A stretch of DNA of 6,971 nucleotides from Rhodobiaceae bacterium (GTDB taxonomy: Bacteria; Pseudomonadota; Alphaproteobacteria; RS24), in contig NZFC01000036.1 in the NCBI GenBank assembly GCA_002689195.1, forward strand, positions 1 to 6,971. The letters are read 5' to 3'. The notes beneath the pieces are model-generated. The model saw only the letters and a program-made list of their open reading frames with translations, ran no database searches and had not been told where the DNA came from. How positions within the stretch are numbered: the first letter of the stretch is position 1; each line of letters begins with the position of its first letter. The position numbers and the translations under genes were made by a program. Shown one piece after another: positions 6,336 through 6,971 of this stretch.

Positions 6336-6908
6336 ATGTTTAAACGTCGCAAACCGCAAAGCACATTGGAAAAATGGCAGCAGTTCATCTGGCCGCGCGA
6401 GGGCTGGACGCGGGCGCTAAAATATACATGGCAGCGCACGATACGGCTGAACGGCAGCGCCCATTCCATCGCGCTGGGGCTTGCCGCCGGTGCCTTTGTT
6501 TCGGCGAGCCCGTTTATGGGCATGCATTTGTTGATTGCCGCGCTGATTGCGTGGCTGCTGGGCGGCAATATCATCGCCTCTGCCGTGGGCACTTGGGCCG
6601 GCAATCCGATCAGCTTTCCGTTCATCTGGCTTGCAACATTCAATATCGGCCACCTGATACTTGGCACCGAAGACAAGGCGGGTGATTTGCCGGAGCTGAG
6701 CCTTGGGCTTTTTATAGACGCACCGATTGAAGCGCTGTTGCCCGTGATTTTGCCGATGGCTATTGGCGGGGTTGTCGTCGGTATTGTGATGGCAGTGGCG
6801 ACCTATTATCCGAGCCTGTGGGGCGTTCGTTTCTATCAAAAAAGGCGGCGCGACAAGCTTGATCGGGCTCAAGCTGGTATCGACAATGAGGCAAGCGGTC
6901 ATGAGTGA
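6336..6908 (+). CDS. DUF2062 domain-containing inner-membrane protein
   Basis: The function of this family is not known to me. The 190-residue product has a basic, Trp-rich N-terminus (1-40) predicted to be cytoplasmic. Next is a hydrophobic block at about 44-109 that could hold two or three membrane segments, containing the DUF2062-like stretch IALGLAAGAFVSASPFMGMH (45-64) and GTWAGNPISFPFIWL (85-99). A further long hydrophobic segment is at about 130-157, followed by a positively charged tail (167-178). Conserved-looking Pro, Gly and Asn-Pro positions inside the hydrophobic block are typical of the family. The ATG at 6336 is the only plausible start, because the in-frame pyrE stop is 21 bases upstream; the nearest GGAG is 15 bases away, so initiation may rely on coupling to pyrE. 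The 3' end overlaps pdxJ by 8 bases. Its position between pyrE and pdxJ is one I recall from other alphaproteobacteria. Confidence 0.88.
   Translation: MFKRRKPQSTLEKWQQFIWPREGWTRALKYTWQRTIRLNGSAHSIALGLAAGAFVSASPFMGMHLLIAALIAWLLGGNIIASAVGTWAGNPISFPFIWLATFNIGHLILGTEDKAGDLPELSLGLFIDAPIEALLPVILPMAIGGVVVGIVMAVATYYPSLWGVRFYQKRRRDKLDRAQAGIDNEASGHE
6887..6891 (+). promoter_or_regulatory. Shine-Dalgarno of pdxJ (decides start)
   Basis: TGAGG lies 9 bases before the ATG at 6901, inside the end of the DUF2062 gene. It favours 6901 over the ATG at 6910, which has a purine run directly abutting it but no properly spaced Shine-Dalgarno. Confidence 0.55.
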
Positions 6909-6971
6909 GATGGGAAATTTGCGGCTCGGGGTGAATATCGACCATGTGGCGACACTCAGAAACGCGCGCGG
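6901..6971 (+). CDS. pdxJ: pyridoxine 5'-phosphate synthase, N-terminal part (cut by window edge)
   Basis: PdxJ condenses 1-deoxy-xylulose 5-phosphate with 3-amino-2-oxopropyl phosphate to make pyridoxine 5'-phosphate. Only 23 codons are visible, but they include LRLGVNIDHVATLRNAR (7-23), the very characteristic PdxJ N-terminus, whose Asn and Asp-His belong to the phosphate/substrate site of the TIM barrel. The start at 6901 overlaps the DUF2062 gene by 8 bases in another frame, so translational coupling is likely. The ATG at 6910 is a possible alternative that would shorten the protein by three residues. Confidence 0.93.
   Translation, partial: MSEMGNLRLGVNIDHVATLRNAR

Overview
This window reads as an ordinary, gene-dense piece of an alphaproteobacterial chromosome. 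The evidence is a fairly GC-rich composition by eye, very tight spacing, alphaproteobacterial-looking RpoZ and Rsh proteins, and the gene order dapA - smpB - (family 5 uracil-DNA glycosylase, opposite strand) - folK - rpoZ - rsh/spoT - pyrE - DUF2062 gene - pdxJ. The order and the alphaproteobacterial assignment come from memory of such genomes, not from a search. I cannot name the genus.

Layout. Positions 1-308 hold the 5' part of a short-chain dehydrogenase/reductase gene on the minus strand. It diverges from the dapA-smpB pair on the plus strand (422-1788), whose stop and start codons overlap by one base. A uracil-DNA glycosylase gene lies on the minus strand (1792-2445), tail to tail with smpB across 3 bases and head to head with folK across 60 bases. 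From 2506 to the window end everything is on the plus strand: folK, rpoZ, the bifunctional (p)ppGpp synthetase/hydrolase gene, pyrE, a DUF2062 membrane-protein gene and the first codons of pdxJ. There is no gap above about 115 bases and no RNA gene, mobile element, CRISPR array or long repeat that I can see.

How the genes fit together. The products are housekeeping enzymes: lysine/peptidoglycan precursor synthesis (DapA), ribosome rescue (SmpB), DNA repair (UDG), folate synthesis (FolK), transcription and stringent control (RpoZ and Rsh), pyrimidine synthesis (PyrE) and vitamin B6 synthesis (PdxJ). The adjacency of rpoZ and rsh is functionally suggestive, because the omega subunit helps form a ppGpp-binding site on RNA polymerase in E. 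coli, and the N-terminal Met-Ala-Arg is present here.

The points most worth a second look are regulatory or structural details. First, the UDG and folK genes appear to have back-to-back promoters with overlapping -35 boxes, both placing transcription starts at or next to the ATG (leaderless mRNAs). Second, a hairpin overlaps the Shine-Dalgarno sequence of the rsh gene. Third, the zinc-finger-like region of Rsh has lost most of its usual cysteine signature. I found no convincing evidence of an undescribed multi-gene system.
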